A stretch of DNA of 64,000 nt, taken from CAJCJE01 sp035948315 (lineage in GTDB: Bacteria; Actinomycetota; Actinomycetes; Mycobacteriales; Pseudonocardiaceae). Positions within the stretch are counted from its first letter, which is position 1; the number at the start of each line of letters is the position of its first letter. Under the pieces are notes generated by a model. The model was not told where the DNA came from, ran no database searches, and saw nothing but the letters and a program-made list of their open reading frames with translations. This document shows positions 49,879 through 57,981 of the stretch, piece by piece. The translations under genes were made by a program, and so were the position numbers. The DNA is taken from contig DASZJG010000014.1 in the NCBI GenBank assembly GCA_035948315.1, positions 1 to 64,000 on the forward strand, in the 5' to 3' direction.

Positions 49879-50609
49879 AACTCACCGTGCGCGTCTGGCG
49901 CCAGTCCGGACCGGACGATCCCGGCGCGATGGTGCGCTACACCGTCGACGACATCAGCCCGGACATGTCGTTCCTGGAAATGTTCGACGTGCTCAACCAG
50001 GACCTGATCACCCGGGGCGAGGAGCCGATCGCGTTCGACCACGACTGCCGGGAGGGCATCTGCGGCTCGTGCGGCGTGGTCGTGAACGGGCGGGCGCACG
50101 GCCCGGAGCGGACCACGACGTGTCAACTGCACATGCGCGCCTTCCGCGACGGCGACGTCATCGACGTGGAACCGTGGCGCGCCAAGGGATTCCCGGTCGT
50201 CAAGGACCTGGTCGTGGACCGCTCCGCTTTCGATCGCATCATCCAGGCCGGCGGATACGTGACCGCGCCGACCGGCAGCGCTCCGGACGCGCACGCCACC
50301 CCGGTCCCCAAGGCCGACGCGGACCTCGCCTTCGACAACGCGACCTGCATCGGCTGCGGCGCGTGCGTCGCGGCCTGCCCGAACGCCTCGGCGATGCTGT
50401 TCGCCGCGGCCAAGGTGACCCACCTCAACGTGCTGCCGCAGGGCGGGCCGGAGCGGGAGAAGCGGGTGCGCGACATGGTCGCGGCGATGGACGCGGAAGG
50501 GTTCGGCGGCTGCACGAACGCGGGCGAGTGCGTGGCATCGTGCCCGAAGGGCATCCCGTTGGCGAGCATCGCCAACCTGAACCGCGAGTTCCTGCGCGCC
50601 TCGCGCTAA
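49875..50609 (+). CDS. sdhB: Succinate dehydrogenase/fumarate reductase iron-sulfur protein
   Basis: A 244-residue iron-sulfur subunit. The [2Fe-2S] ligands lie in CREGICGSCG plus a later Cys (TTTCQLH), the [4Fe-4S] in CIGCGACVAACP, and the [3Fe-4S]-type cluster in CTNAGECVASCPKGI with a further Cys. GTG at 49875 overlaps the flavoprotein stop (GTGA). The three genes form a tight operon. No separate quinone or regulatory subunit is added. Confidence 0.95.
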   Translation: MKLTVRVWRQSGPDDPGAMVRYTVDDISPDMSFLEMFDVLNQDLITRGEEPIAFDHDCREGICGSCGVVVNGRAHGPERTTTCQLHMRAFRDGDVIDVEPWRAKGFPVVKDLVVDRSAFDRIIQAGGYVTAPTGSAPDAHATPVPKADADLAFDNATCIGCGACVAACPNASAMLFAAAKVTHLNVLPQGGPEREKRVRDMVAAMDAEGFGGCTNAGECVASCPKGIPLASIANLNREFLRASR

Positions 50610-50617
50610 CATGCCGC

Positions 50618-51493
50618 ATGGCTCGTCGCCCACCCGCAGCGCGCACCGCGTTCGGCCCGATGTTCGTCACCGCCCTTGAGCAGTACACGCCGCCCGAGCA
50701 TCGGATCGTGACCGACCCGCTCGCGCCGCGCATCCTGCCGACCGGACTGCGCCTTGCCGCGCTGCTCGGCCGGTCAGGATGGTTGCGGCGACAACTGGAG
50801 AACGGGTCGGAACGCACCGCGCGCGGCCTGTGGGGCGGCCTGCTGTGCCGCAAGCGGTATGTCCGCGACCAGGTCGGCCGCGCGCTGGCCGAGGGAATCG
50901 AGCAGGTGGTGGTGCTCGGCGCCGGCCTGGACACGCTGGCCGCCGGGGTGGTCGTGCCGACCGGCGTGCCCGTGTTCGAGGTGGACATGCCGGAGAACAT
51001 CGCCACCAAGCGCGAGCGCCTGCGCGCCGTGCTCGGCGAGATACCGGCCAAGCTGCATCTGGTCGAGGTCCGCTTCGGCGAGCAGGACCTGGCGACAACG
51101 CTTGCGGAGCACGGTTTCCGGGCCGAGACGCCGACCGTGTTCGTGTGGGAGGCGGTCAGCCAGTACCTGACCGAGGACGCGGTGCGCCAGGTGCTGTCCT
51201 TTCTGGGCACCGCGGCCATCGGCAGCAGGCTGCTGTTCACCTTCGTCCGCCGGGACTACCTCGACGGCACCGAGATGTACGGCGCCGCCGCGCTGCACAA
51301 GCGCTACGTCGAGGGCGGTGTCTGGCACTTCGCCATCGAACCATCCGAAGTGGACGGTCTGCTGCGTGAGTACGGCTGGGCCGAGCAGGAACAGGTGGGG
51401 CCTGCCGAGTACGCCGACCGCTACCTGCGTCCGGCAGGCCGCGACCTGCCGGCCACCGAGATTGAACGGTTCGTCTCCGCCGAACGCCGGTGA
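50618..51493 (+). CDS. SAM-dependent methyltransferase of the leucine carboxyl methyltransferase type
   Basis: A 291-residue protein of the TIGR00027/PPM1-like family common in actinobacteria. ARTAFGPMFVTALEQYTPPEH at the N-terminus, VVVLGAGLDTLAAGV as SAM motif I, FEVDMPENIATKRERL as motif II and WEAVSQYLTEDAVRQVLSFL are all characteristic. Substrates are mostly unknown; some members methylate carboxyl groups of secondary metabolites. It starts eight bases after the sdhB stop and may ride on the same transcript, though a functional link is not evident. Confidence 0.87.
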   Translation: MARRPPAARTAFGPMFVTALEQYTPPEHRIVTDPLAPRILPTGLRLAALLGRSGWLRRQLENGSERTARGLWGGLLCRKRYVRDQVGRALAEGIEQVVVLGAGLDTLAAGVVVPTGVPVFEVDMPENIATKRERLRAVLGEIPAKLHLVEVRFGEQDLATTLAEHGFRAETPTVFVWEAVSQYLTEDAVRQVLSFLGTAAIGSRLLFTFVRRDYLDGTEMYGAAALHKRYVEGGVWHFAIEPSEVDGLLREYGWAEQEQVGPAEYADRYLRPAGRDLPATEIERFVSAERR

Positions 51494-52720
51494 TCAGGGC
51501 GTTGCGTCGGTGCTGAGCTGATAGACCGTTTGCTGCTGGTAGGTCTGGCCGGGCCGCAGCACGGTGGACGGGAAGTTGGCGTGATTGGGTGAATCCGGGA
51601 AGTGCTGGGTCTCCAGCGCGAAACCGTCACTCTGCCGGTAGGCGTGGCCGCTCGTGCCGACCAGCGTGCCGGTGAGGAAGTTGCCCGAGTAGAACTGCAC
51701 GCCGGGCTGGGTGGTGTAGACGGTGAGGGTGCGGCCGCTGGCCGGGTCCCGCGCGATCGCGGCCAGCGCCAATGACGTGTCGTCGGTCCGGTTGAGCACC
51801 CAGTTCAGGTCGTAGCCCTGACCGGTGAGCAGCTGCGGATCGTTCGCGTTGATGCGGGCGCCGATGGCGCTCGCGTGGGTGAAGTCCATCGGGGTGCCGG
51901 CCACCGGGGCGAGCTGGCCGGTCGGGATCTGGGTGGAATCCGTTGGCGTGTAACGGTTCGCGTTGATCATCAGCCGTTGGTCGTAGACGTCGCCGGACGC
52001 CTCTCCCACCAGGTTCCAGTAGGTGTGGTTGGTCAGGTTGACGATGGTCGGCGCGTCGGTGGTCGCCTGGTAGCCGATGCTCAGCCGGTTGTGCGTGTCC
52101 AGCGTGTAGGTGACGGTCGAGGTGAGCGTGCCGGGATAGCCCATCTCGCCGTTGGGGCTGACGTAGCGCAATTGGAGGCCGACCGTGCCGTTGCCGCGTT
52201 CCTCGGTCGCCGACCAGATCTTCTTGTCGAAGCCGATCGTGCCGCCGTGCAGGCTGTTGCCGTTGTTGTTGATCGGCACGTGGTACGTGGTGCCGTCCAG
52301 GGTGAACGTGCCCTTGGCGATCCTGTTGGCATATCGGCCGATCAGCGCGCCGAAGTACACGCCGCCGCCCGCTATCGGGCTGTTCTTGGTGACGTAGTCG
52401 TTCAGGGTCGAGAAGCCGAGCACGATGTCCTGCTCGTGACCGGAGCGGTCCGGTGCGTCGAGCGACTGGATGATGCCGCCGTAAGTGAGGATGCGCGCCC
52501 GCACACCGTTGCCGTTGCTCAGGGTGTACCGGTAGACCGGCGTGCCGTCGGTCTGGCCGAAGTAGTCCTTGCTGATCGTCACGCCGCCGTGGCCGGCGGG
52601 CGCGGCGGTGGTGGTCGGGTCCGCCCAGCCGACGCCGCCGACCAGGCCCGCGGTGAACACGGCAGCCGCGCTGACGGCCAGAAGTCGCCCGAGGTTCGTG
52701 ATCTTGTGTCTACTGTGCAT
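51494..52720 (-). CDS. Secreted aldose 1-epimerase (galactose mutarotase)
   Basis: A 408-residue mutarotase with an N-terminal export signal (about 1-36, ending near GWADP). The domain shows DIVLGFSTLNDY, GRYANRIAKGTF, SLHGGTIGFDKKIW, LTNHTYWNLVGE with a catalytic His, and ALETQHFPDSPNH with the catalytic Glu, in the order usual for GalM. It interconverts alpha and beta forms of sugars such as galactose or arabinose outside the cell. ATG at 52718-52720 has GAGG upstream. Secreted forms are widespread in actinomycetes and often accompany extracellular carbohydrases. Confidence 0.92.
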   Translation of the reverse strand: MHSRHKITNLGRLLAVSAAAVFTAGLVGGVGWADPTTTAAPAGHGGVTISKDYFGQTDGTPVYRYTLSNGNGVRARILTYGGIIQSLDAPDRSGHEQDIVLGFSTLNDYVTKNSPIAGGGVYFGALIGRYANRIAKGTFTLDGTTYHVPINNNGNSLHGGTIGFDKKIWSATEERGNGTVGLQLRYVSPNGEMGYPGTLTSTVTYTLDTHNRLSIGYQATTDAPTIVNLTNHTYWNLVGEASGDVYDQRLMINANRYTPTDSTQIPTGQLAPVAGTPMDFTHASAIGARINANDPQLLTGQGYDLNWVLNRTDDTSLALAAIARDPASGRTLTVYTTQPGVQFYSGNFLTGTLVGTSGHAYRQSDGFALETQHFPDSPNHANFPSTVLRPGQTYQQQTVYQLSTDATP

Positions 52721-52801
52721 TGGATCGCCTCGCAGTGTACGAAATTCCGCACATAGTCCGAGATGTCGCAAGGCGAGGTTAGGCATCCGGGCAAAGGTGC
52801 G

Positions 52802-54487
52802 TCAACCAGCGGACGAAAGTCGTTCGCGCACCCGGGAATGGCTGAACCGGTAGGTCTCACCGGTTTTCCGCAACACCCCGCGCCTGGTCGCGTCGTCGAG
52901 AAACGCGATGGTCGCCCAGGGCAGGCGCCGCATCAGCGGAAGCCGGACGCGGGCCAGCACCAGCCAACGCCCCCACTCGCTCAACGTGATCGCGCAACCG
53001 AGACCGCTCGCGACTCCCCAGGCGATGCCGTCTGCCGGGCCCTCGACGAGGCCGACCGGCACGCCGATCACGAGTCCGGTGACCAGCAGCTGCACCACCG
53101 CGTGCCAGCGGGCGGCCTTGCGCGAGGAGAAGCGGGAACGGCGCGGGATCAGCGTTGCGCCGGCGGCGAGTGCCAGGCCGGCAACCGATCCGCCCGCGCC
53201 GAACAACGCACTGCCGACAAGCCCGTGCACCGACGCGCCCGCCGTGCCGAAGATCAACCCGACCACGACCGCCAGCACCGCGACCCGGGCCGGCCGGGAC
53301 ATCGTGTCGCTGAGCTGCCACCAGACCAGATCGCGGGCGTCGAGCTGGTCGAGTTGCCCGGCGAGGTAGCGCAGCCAGCGCTGCGCTTGAGGCCGTGTAC
53401 AGGCCGTGGCAACGAAACTGTCCAGCAGGTGCTCCTCGATCGCCTGCGTGCCACTGTCCGGCAGTTCGCGCGGATGACGCTGGAGATCGCGCCGATAGAC
53501 GTCGCGGGCCAGCGCCACCAGCAGCGGTGTCCGGAGCGCCTTGGCGAGGTGACCGCTCTCCGGGCGCCACAGGATTTCCGGCAGATAGTCGGCCAGGTCG
53601 AGCACATCGAGGTCGACCAGTTCGAGCGCGGCGGCCTGGGTGAGCGGGTCGGCCTGCGCGACGGCGGCCGCGTACTCGTCGACGCGGCTGGTCAGCAGCA
53701 TCGGCTGGGTTTCCGCGCTGAGCGCGCGCAACGCCAGGTGCCGCAGGCCGGCCGCGATGTCGTCGAAGCCGTCCAGGATCGGGAGAATGTGGCCGTTGTC
53801 GATCAGCGGGCCGGCCAGCGTCATCCAGGGGTGCTCGCGCGCCAGTTCGCCGACCAGCCAGTCCCGCACCGTGGTGACCATCGGATTCCACGACCCCAGC
53901 CGGAAGATCAGCGGCACCCGGCCGCGTCCGTCCCTGGCGCTCAGTTGCCGTGCCGCGAGTTCCTTGACCAGCACCGTTTTTCCCGATCCCGCCCGACCGA
54001 GCACGACAAGCCGCCCGGACGGGATGCCGAAGTAGAGATCGTGGATGTCCTGGAATCGGCCGCCCGGACGGACAAGGCCGGCCGTGTTCGGGTCGGTCAG
54101 CTCGGCGGGCGCTGGCTGCCAGCGCACCGGCATCGGGCCCGGCTTGTGGACCTCGTGCATCTCGTCGTCGATCTTCAGCAGCACGTCGGCGAGGGTGGCG
54201 AGCTGATCGGCGATCTCCGCGACCGCCTTCGGCGACACGTCCTTCGGCTCGACATAGGGCGATCGGGGACCGACCGCGAGAGCCAGCAGGCGTTCGCTCG
54301 CGTCGGGCGCGAGTTCGAGGGCCTCGGCCAACAGTCCGGCGGTCTTCAGTCGGGGGGTGATCACCCGACCGGCCTCGAAACCGCGAATGGCGTCCAGGTT
54401 CACCCCTGACCGCTCGGCCAGTTCCGCCCGTGTCAGGTTCGCGTGCCGGCGTAACCGACGAAGTTCGGCGCCGAACGTGGTCGTCAT
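52802..54487 (-). CDS. XRE helix-turn-helix, NACHT-type NTPase with C-terminal membrane helices
   Basis: A 561-residue protein of three parts. Residues 5-60 are an XRE-type helix-turn-helix (LTRAELAERSGVNLDAIRGF). Residues 155-300 are a NACHT-like STAND ATPase: Walker A GRAGSGKT (164-171) and Walker B LPILDGFDDI (236-245), followed by the LLTSRVDEY sensor strand. Residues about 385-500 hold four or more membrane helices. Such NTPases act as switches; related bacterial NACHT proteins defend against phages. Whether this one does is unknown. It has no adjoining defence genes. ATG at 54485-54487. It may bind DNA near the membrane or regulate itself. Confidence 0.8.
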   Translation of the reverse strand: MTTTFGAELRRLRRHANLTRAELAERSGVNLDAIRGFEAGRVITPRLKTAGLLAEALELAPDASERLLALAVGPRSPYVEPKDVSPKAVAEIADQLATLADVLLKIDDEMHEVHKPGPMPVRWQPAPAELTDPNTAGLVRPGGRFQDIHDLYFGIPSGRLVVLGRAGSGKTVLVKELAARQLSARDGRGRVPLIFRLGSWNPMVTTVRDWLVGELAREHPWMTLAGPLIDNGHILPILDGFDDIAAGLRHLALRALSAETQPMLLTSRVDEYAAAVAQADPLTQAAALELVDLDVLDLADYLPEILWRPESGHLAKALRTPLLVALARDVYRRDLQRHPRELPDSGTQAIEEHLLDSFVATACTRPQAQRWLRYLAGQLDQLDARDLVWWQLSDTMSRPARVAVLAVVVGLIFGTAGASVHGLVGSALFGAGGSVAGLALAAGATLIPRRSRFSSRKAARWHAVVQLLVTGLVIGVPVGLVEGPADGIAWGVASGLGCAITLSEWGRWLVLARVRLPLMRRLPWATIAFLDDATRRGVLRKTGETYRFSHSRVRERLSSAG

Positions 54488-54524
54488 CGCTGAACTCTAG
54501 CCGTCAACTGTGAAAGCGGCCGAG

Positions 54525-54553
54525 TTGACATAGTAAAGGTCCTTAACGATTAT
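54525..54553 (+). promoter_or_regulatory. Likely sigma-70-type promoter for the secreted jelly-roll gene
   Basis: TTGACA at 54525-54530 is followed after 17 bases by GATTAT at 54548-54553. AAGGTCCTT (54536-54544), a short odd-centred dyad, lies in the spacer and may bind a carbohydrate-responsive repressor. The coding start is 81 bases further on. Confidence 0.5.
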
Positions 54554-54634
54554 GGGTTCCACCTTGCGCGAACGTTTTCCGGCCGTTGTTCGCGGGCGAT
54601 ATCAGCGCGGAGTCGACTCTGAAAAGGGGCTGCC

Positions 54635-55291
54635 ATGAAGTTGCGCGTCGCAGCCATCGCGTGTGCGATGGTCGGCCTGATGTGGGCCGCGCCCACCGCG
54701 TCCGCCAGTTCGACCGGGCCGATCGGGCCTGGTACCTGGACCGCGGACACGCCAGGGCACGACGTGCAGTTGTGCGTGGGCGGCACGGTCAGCGGCACCA
54801 CGTTCGCGCTGCCCGGCGGCAATGCGCCGATGAGCGCCTGCGACAACAACGAGCCGAGGGCGGAGTTCCGGTACAAGACCTATGCGGGTGGCGCCAGTGA
54901 TGGCAACTACTCGACCGGTATTCGTCAGTTCGGCGGTACGTTCACCATTACGAGTATGACGGGTTCCCGAATCGCGTTGAAGCAGACATTCAACGGGAAC
55001 AGTGGTCCGTACTTCATCATGGCGGTCGAGAACACCGGTCGGATCTACAGCGTCGAGGGCGGCGTCACCATTTCCGCCGGCGCGGCCAAGGTCGGTGTTC
55101 CGGTGCAGGTCAACACGGTGCACAACACCAAGACGCACAAGTTCCAGGTGTACATCAACGGAACGCTCGCCTATACCGACACCAACGCTCCCGGCGGCGA
55201 GTTCTACGACAAGATCGGTACGTACCAGACCAGTACCGGCCACGGCGCCATCACGGTCACCTGGTCGAACATCCACTTCTGGCATCAGTGA
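54635..55291 (+). CDS. Secreted jelly-roll protein resembling PL7 alginate lyases
   Basis: A 218-residue exported protein. The signal peptide ends near residue 25 (TASASS). The mature part has the beta-jelly-roll layout of polysaccharide lyase family 7 and related lectin-like folds: RAEFRYKTYAGG, FGGTFTITSMTGSRIALKQT, GPYFIMAVENTG, KFQVYINGTLAY and EFYDKIGTYQTS near the end, which recalls the YFKAGxYxQ motif. The catalytic QIH motif of true lyases is not evident and RxELR reads RAEFR, so it may bind rather than cut glycans. GGGG upstream of ATG at 54635. Confidence 0.6.
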   Translation: MKLRVAAIACAMVGLMWAAPTASASSTGPIGPGTWTADTPGHDVQLCVGGTVSGTTFALPGGNAPMSACDNNEPRAEFRYKTYAGGASDGNYSTGIRQFGGTFTITSMTGSRIALKQTFNGNSGPYFIMAVENTGRIYSVEGGVTISAGAAKVGVPVQVNTVHNTKTHKFQVYINGTLAYTDTNAPGGEFYDKIGTYQTSTGHGAITVTWSNIHFWHQ

Positions 55292-55308
55292 TCGCGAGCT
55301 GAGATTCG

Positions 55309-55341
55309 CCCGGCGTCCCCGTTGCGGGGTGCCGGGTTTTT
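55309..55341 (+). terminator. Intrinsic terminator
   Basis: A GC-rich hairpin (CCCGGCGTCCCC, GTTG loop, CGGGGTGCCGGG) is followed by five T residues, 18 bases after the stop of the secreted jelly-roll gene. It is a standard rho-independent terminator for that gene. Confidence 0.85.
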
Positions 55342-55454
55342 CGTCGCGCCACTGCTGATGCCCTGCGGGTATCACAGCGGGCGAAACAGGTCTTGGACGG
55401 CCAGGGCCGCCGCGCCGCATGGTGGAACCGAACCCGATGAACAAGGAGTGCGTG

Positions 55455-56300
55455 ATGAAGGTGTTTCTGACGGGCGGTTCCGGCTACATCGGCAGGGTCA
55501 CCATCGCCGAACTGGTGCGGCAGGGCCACACCGTCGAGGCGCTGGCCCGCAGCGAGCGCTCGGTGCGGGCAGTCGTGGACGCGGGCGCGGTCGCGGTGCG
55601 CGGCGGGCTCGCCGACCTGACCGTGCTGAATGAAGCCGCCGCGCGGGCCGACGCCGTGATCCACCTCGCGCAGGCCGGCACGGCGGCGGAGGATCTCGCG
55701 GCGGCGACGGCGATGCAGGACGGTGTCGGCGCGGGCACCTACGTTCACACCGGCGGCAGCTGGGTCTACGGCAACACCGACGGACTCCAGGACGAGGCCG
55801 CGCCGTGGAACCCGCCCTCGGTCGTGGCCTGGCGCAGGCAGGTCGAGGACGCGGTGCTCGCGCGGGCCGCGACCGGCGGCCGACCCGTTGTCGTGCAACC
55901 GGGTCTGCTCTACGGCGGCGACAACCGGCTGATCGACGACTTCTTCCTCAAGCCAGGCAAGCGAAACGGCGCCGTGCCCTACATCGGCGACGGCGCGAAC
56001 CACTGGGCGCTGGTGCACGTCGAGGACATCGCCACGCTCTACGTCGCCGCCCTGTCCGCACCGGCCGGCTCGGTGTACATCGGCGTCGGCGACGGCAGGC
56101 CAAGCATGAAGGAGTTCGTCGAGGCCGCCGCGCACGACGCCGGGCTCGACGGCAAAACGGTCTCGATCACGCTGGACCAGGCCCGCGCCGAGATGGGCCC
56201 GATCGCCGACGCGTTCGCGCTGGACCAGCAGCTCAGCTCGGCCAAAGCCCGCCGCGAACTCGGCTGGACCCCGAAGCACACCCCTGTGACGCGTGGCTAG
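55455..56300 (+). CDS. NAD-dependent epimerase-like atypical SDR
   Basis: A 281-residue extended/atypical SDR. The dinucleotide motif is TGGSGYIGRVTI (8-19). The usual YxxxK of extended SDRs is not seen where expected: the segment reads SVVAWRRQVEDAV, so the enzyme is probably an NAD(P)-binding reductase or sensor of the atypical group (NmrA-like or similar). I chose ATG at 55455, seven bases from an AAGGAG; an ATG at 55437 is upstream in frame. It overlaps the end of the convergent XRE gene by a few bases, and may be controlled by it. Confidence 0.83.
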   Translation: MKVFLTGGSGYIGRVTIAELVRQGHTVEALARSERSVRAVVDAGAVAVRGGLADLTVLNEAAARADAVIHLAQAGTAAEDLAAATAMQDGVGAGTYVHTGGSWVYGNTDGLQDEAAPWNPPSVVAWRRQVEDAVLARAATGGRPVVVQPGLLYGGDNRLIDDFFLKPGKRNGAVPYIGDGANHWALVHVEDIATLYVAALSAPAGSVYIGVGDGRPSMKEFVEAAAHDAGLDGKTVSITLDQARAEMGPIADAFALDQQLSSAKARRELGWTPKHTPVTRG

Positions 56301-57142
56301 TCGACGAGTTGTTGGGTGCCGAGGACGATCGCGAGTTCGAGACGTTCGGCGTCCTCGGTGCCCGGTTCGGCCGTGTACATCATGATGCGCACGTCGTCGG
56401 TGGCGACGAGCAGCACGTCGCAGTCGAGCGTGAGGCGGCCGACCGAGGGATGGTCGAAGGTCTTGCGTTTCGAGGTGGTATGCGGCGCATTCAGCTCGCC
56501 GGACTCCCACAGTTCGGTGAAGCGCGGGCTGCGCGCGGCCAGCTCGCGGACGAAGCGCTGCAACGACCGGTCGCGCGGGTAGCGGGTCGCGGTCAGCCGG
56601 AGGTCGGCGACCTGCTGGGCCTGCAGGGCGGCGCGTTCCTCGGGATTGAGGGCGGCCGCCGGGCCCGCGCCGACCAGGTTGCGCCAGACCGCGTTGCGTT
56701 CCAGGCCGCGCCAGGCCGAGGTGTCGCCCATGAGCGCGTCGTAGGGCGCGTTGGCGACCAGGAGGGTCCAGGTCGCGTCGTAGACGGCGACCGGGGTGTG
56801 GGTCAGCCGGTCGAGCAGGCGCTGCACGCTCGCGGTGATGCGGGTCGGCACGACGTCCAGGCCGGGCGTTGCGTGGCCGGCGAGTCGGTAGAGCAGGTCA
56901 CGTTCGGGGTCGGCCAGCCGCAGCGCGGTGGCCAGCGCCTCGACGACCTGCGTGGACGGCGCGGTCGCCCGGCCCTGTTCGAGCCTGGTCAGATAGTCGG
57001 TCGAGATCCCGGCGAGGCCGGCCAACTCCTCGCGGCGCAGCCCGCTCGCCCTGCGCCGTCTGCCGGCCGGGACGCCGACCGTTTCCGGCGCGACCCGGTC
57101 GCGCCAGCGGCGCAGCATCCGACCGAACTCCCATGATTCCAC
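56297..57142 (-). CDS. XRE regulator with MmyB-type ligand-binding domain
   Basis: A 281-residue regulator. An N-terminal helix-turn-helix (GLRREELAGLAGISTDYLTR, about 34-53, followed by LEQGRATAPS) is joined to the MmyB-like PAS-related domain (VAVYDATWTLLVANAPYDAL to FDHPSVGRLTLDCDVLLV). Such proteins are common in actinobacteria, bind fatty acids in known cases, and usually control a divergent oxidoreductase. Here the divergent gene, 101 bases away, is a short-chain dehydrogenase. ATG at 57140-57142. Confidence 0.92.
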   Translation of the reverse strand: MESWEFGRMLRRWRDRVAPETVGVPAGRRRRASGLRREELAGLAGISTDYLTRLEQGRATAPSTQVVEALATALRLADPERDLLYRLAGHATPGLDVVPTRITASVQRLLDRLTHTPVAVYDATWTLLVANAPYDALMGDTSAWRGLERNAVWRNLVGAGPAAALNPEERAALQAQQVADLRLTATRYPRDRSLQRFVRELAARSPRFTELWESGELNAPHTTSKRKTFDHPSVGRLTLDCDVLLVATDDVRIMMYTAEPGTEDAERLELAIVLGTQQLVD

Positions 57143-57243
57143 GCCTCCAGTGTGCGCCCGCGCGCCGCGACTGTCCTGGTACTGACAGTCCTACGAAAAC
57201 GGAACGACTGCCTGACCGGTGGAGAACGGCCGATGCTGGTGAC

Positions 57244-57927
57244 ATGACAACGACACTGATCACCGGGGCGAACAAGGGCCTCGGCAAGGAAACCGCCCGC
57301 CAGCTCATCGCCGCCGGGCACACCGTCTACGTCGGCGCCCGCGACGAGACCCGGGGCCGGCAGGCCGCGACCGAACTCGGGGCCCGGTTCGTCCAGCTGG
57401 ACGTCACCGACGACGACTCGGTCGCCGCCGCGCTCGCCCGGATCGAGGCCGAGGGCGGGCTGGACGTGCTGGTCAACAACGCCGGCATCGCGATGCTCGC
57501 GCTCAACGGACCGGAGGCGCGCACAATGTTCGACACGAACGCGGTCGGCGTCATCCGGGTCACCGAGGCGGCCCTGCCGCTGCTGAAGAAGTCGGCGAAT
57601 CCGGTTGTCGTCAACGTCTCCAGCGCGCTCGGCTCCTTCGCCGCCAACCACGACCCGGCCCGCCCCGCGTCGCACTTTTCGGCGATCGTCTACGGCGCCA
57701 CCAAGGCCGCCGTCTCCATGCTCACCGTGCAGTACGCGCGCGCAGTACCGGAGGTCAAGTTCAACGCGGTCGAGCCCGGCTACACCGCGACCCGTCTGGG
57801 CGGCGTCGAGAACAGCGCGGGCCGCCCGGTCGAGATCAGCGCCCGCACCATCGTCGCGATGGCCACCATCGACACCGACGGGCCGACCGGCACGTTCCAG
57901 GAGGACGAGGGCGAACTCGGCTGGTAG
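57244..57927 (+). CDS. Short-chain dehydrogenase/reductase
   Basis: A 227-residue classical SDR. Cofactor motif TGANKGLGKETA (7-18), DVTDDDSV, LVNNAGIA, the catalytic Ser in VNVSSALGSFA and YGATK with Tyr and Lys, then EPGYTATRLGG. It resembles the reductases that actinomycetes place opposite MmyB-type regulators. Substrate unknown. ATG at 57244; the intergenic region toward the regulator probably holds its operator though no clear palindrome stands out. Confidence 0.92.
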   Translation: MTTTLITGANKGLGKETARQLIAAGHTVYVGARDETRGRQAATELGARFVQLDVTDDDSVAAALARIEAEGGLDVLVNNAGIAMLALNGPEARTMFDTNAVGVIRVTEAALPLLKKSANPVVVNVSSALGSFAANHDPARPASHFSAIVYGATKAAVSMLTVQYARAVPEVKFNAVEPGYTATRLGGVENSAGRPVEISARTIVAMATIDTDGPTGTFQEDEGELGW

Positions 57928-57981
57928 GCGCGCCGCAGGTCGACTGCTGCGTGTCGGTGTTCCCCGGTAACGTCCGGTCCT

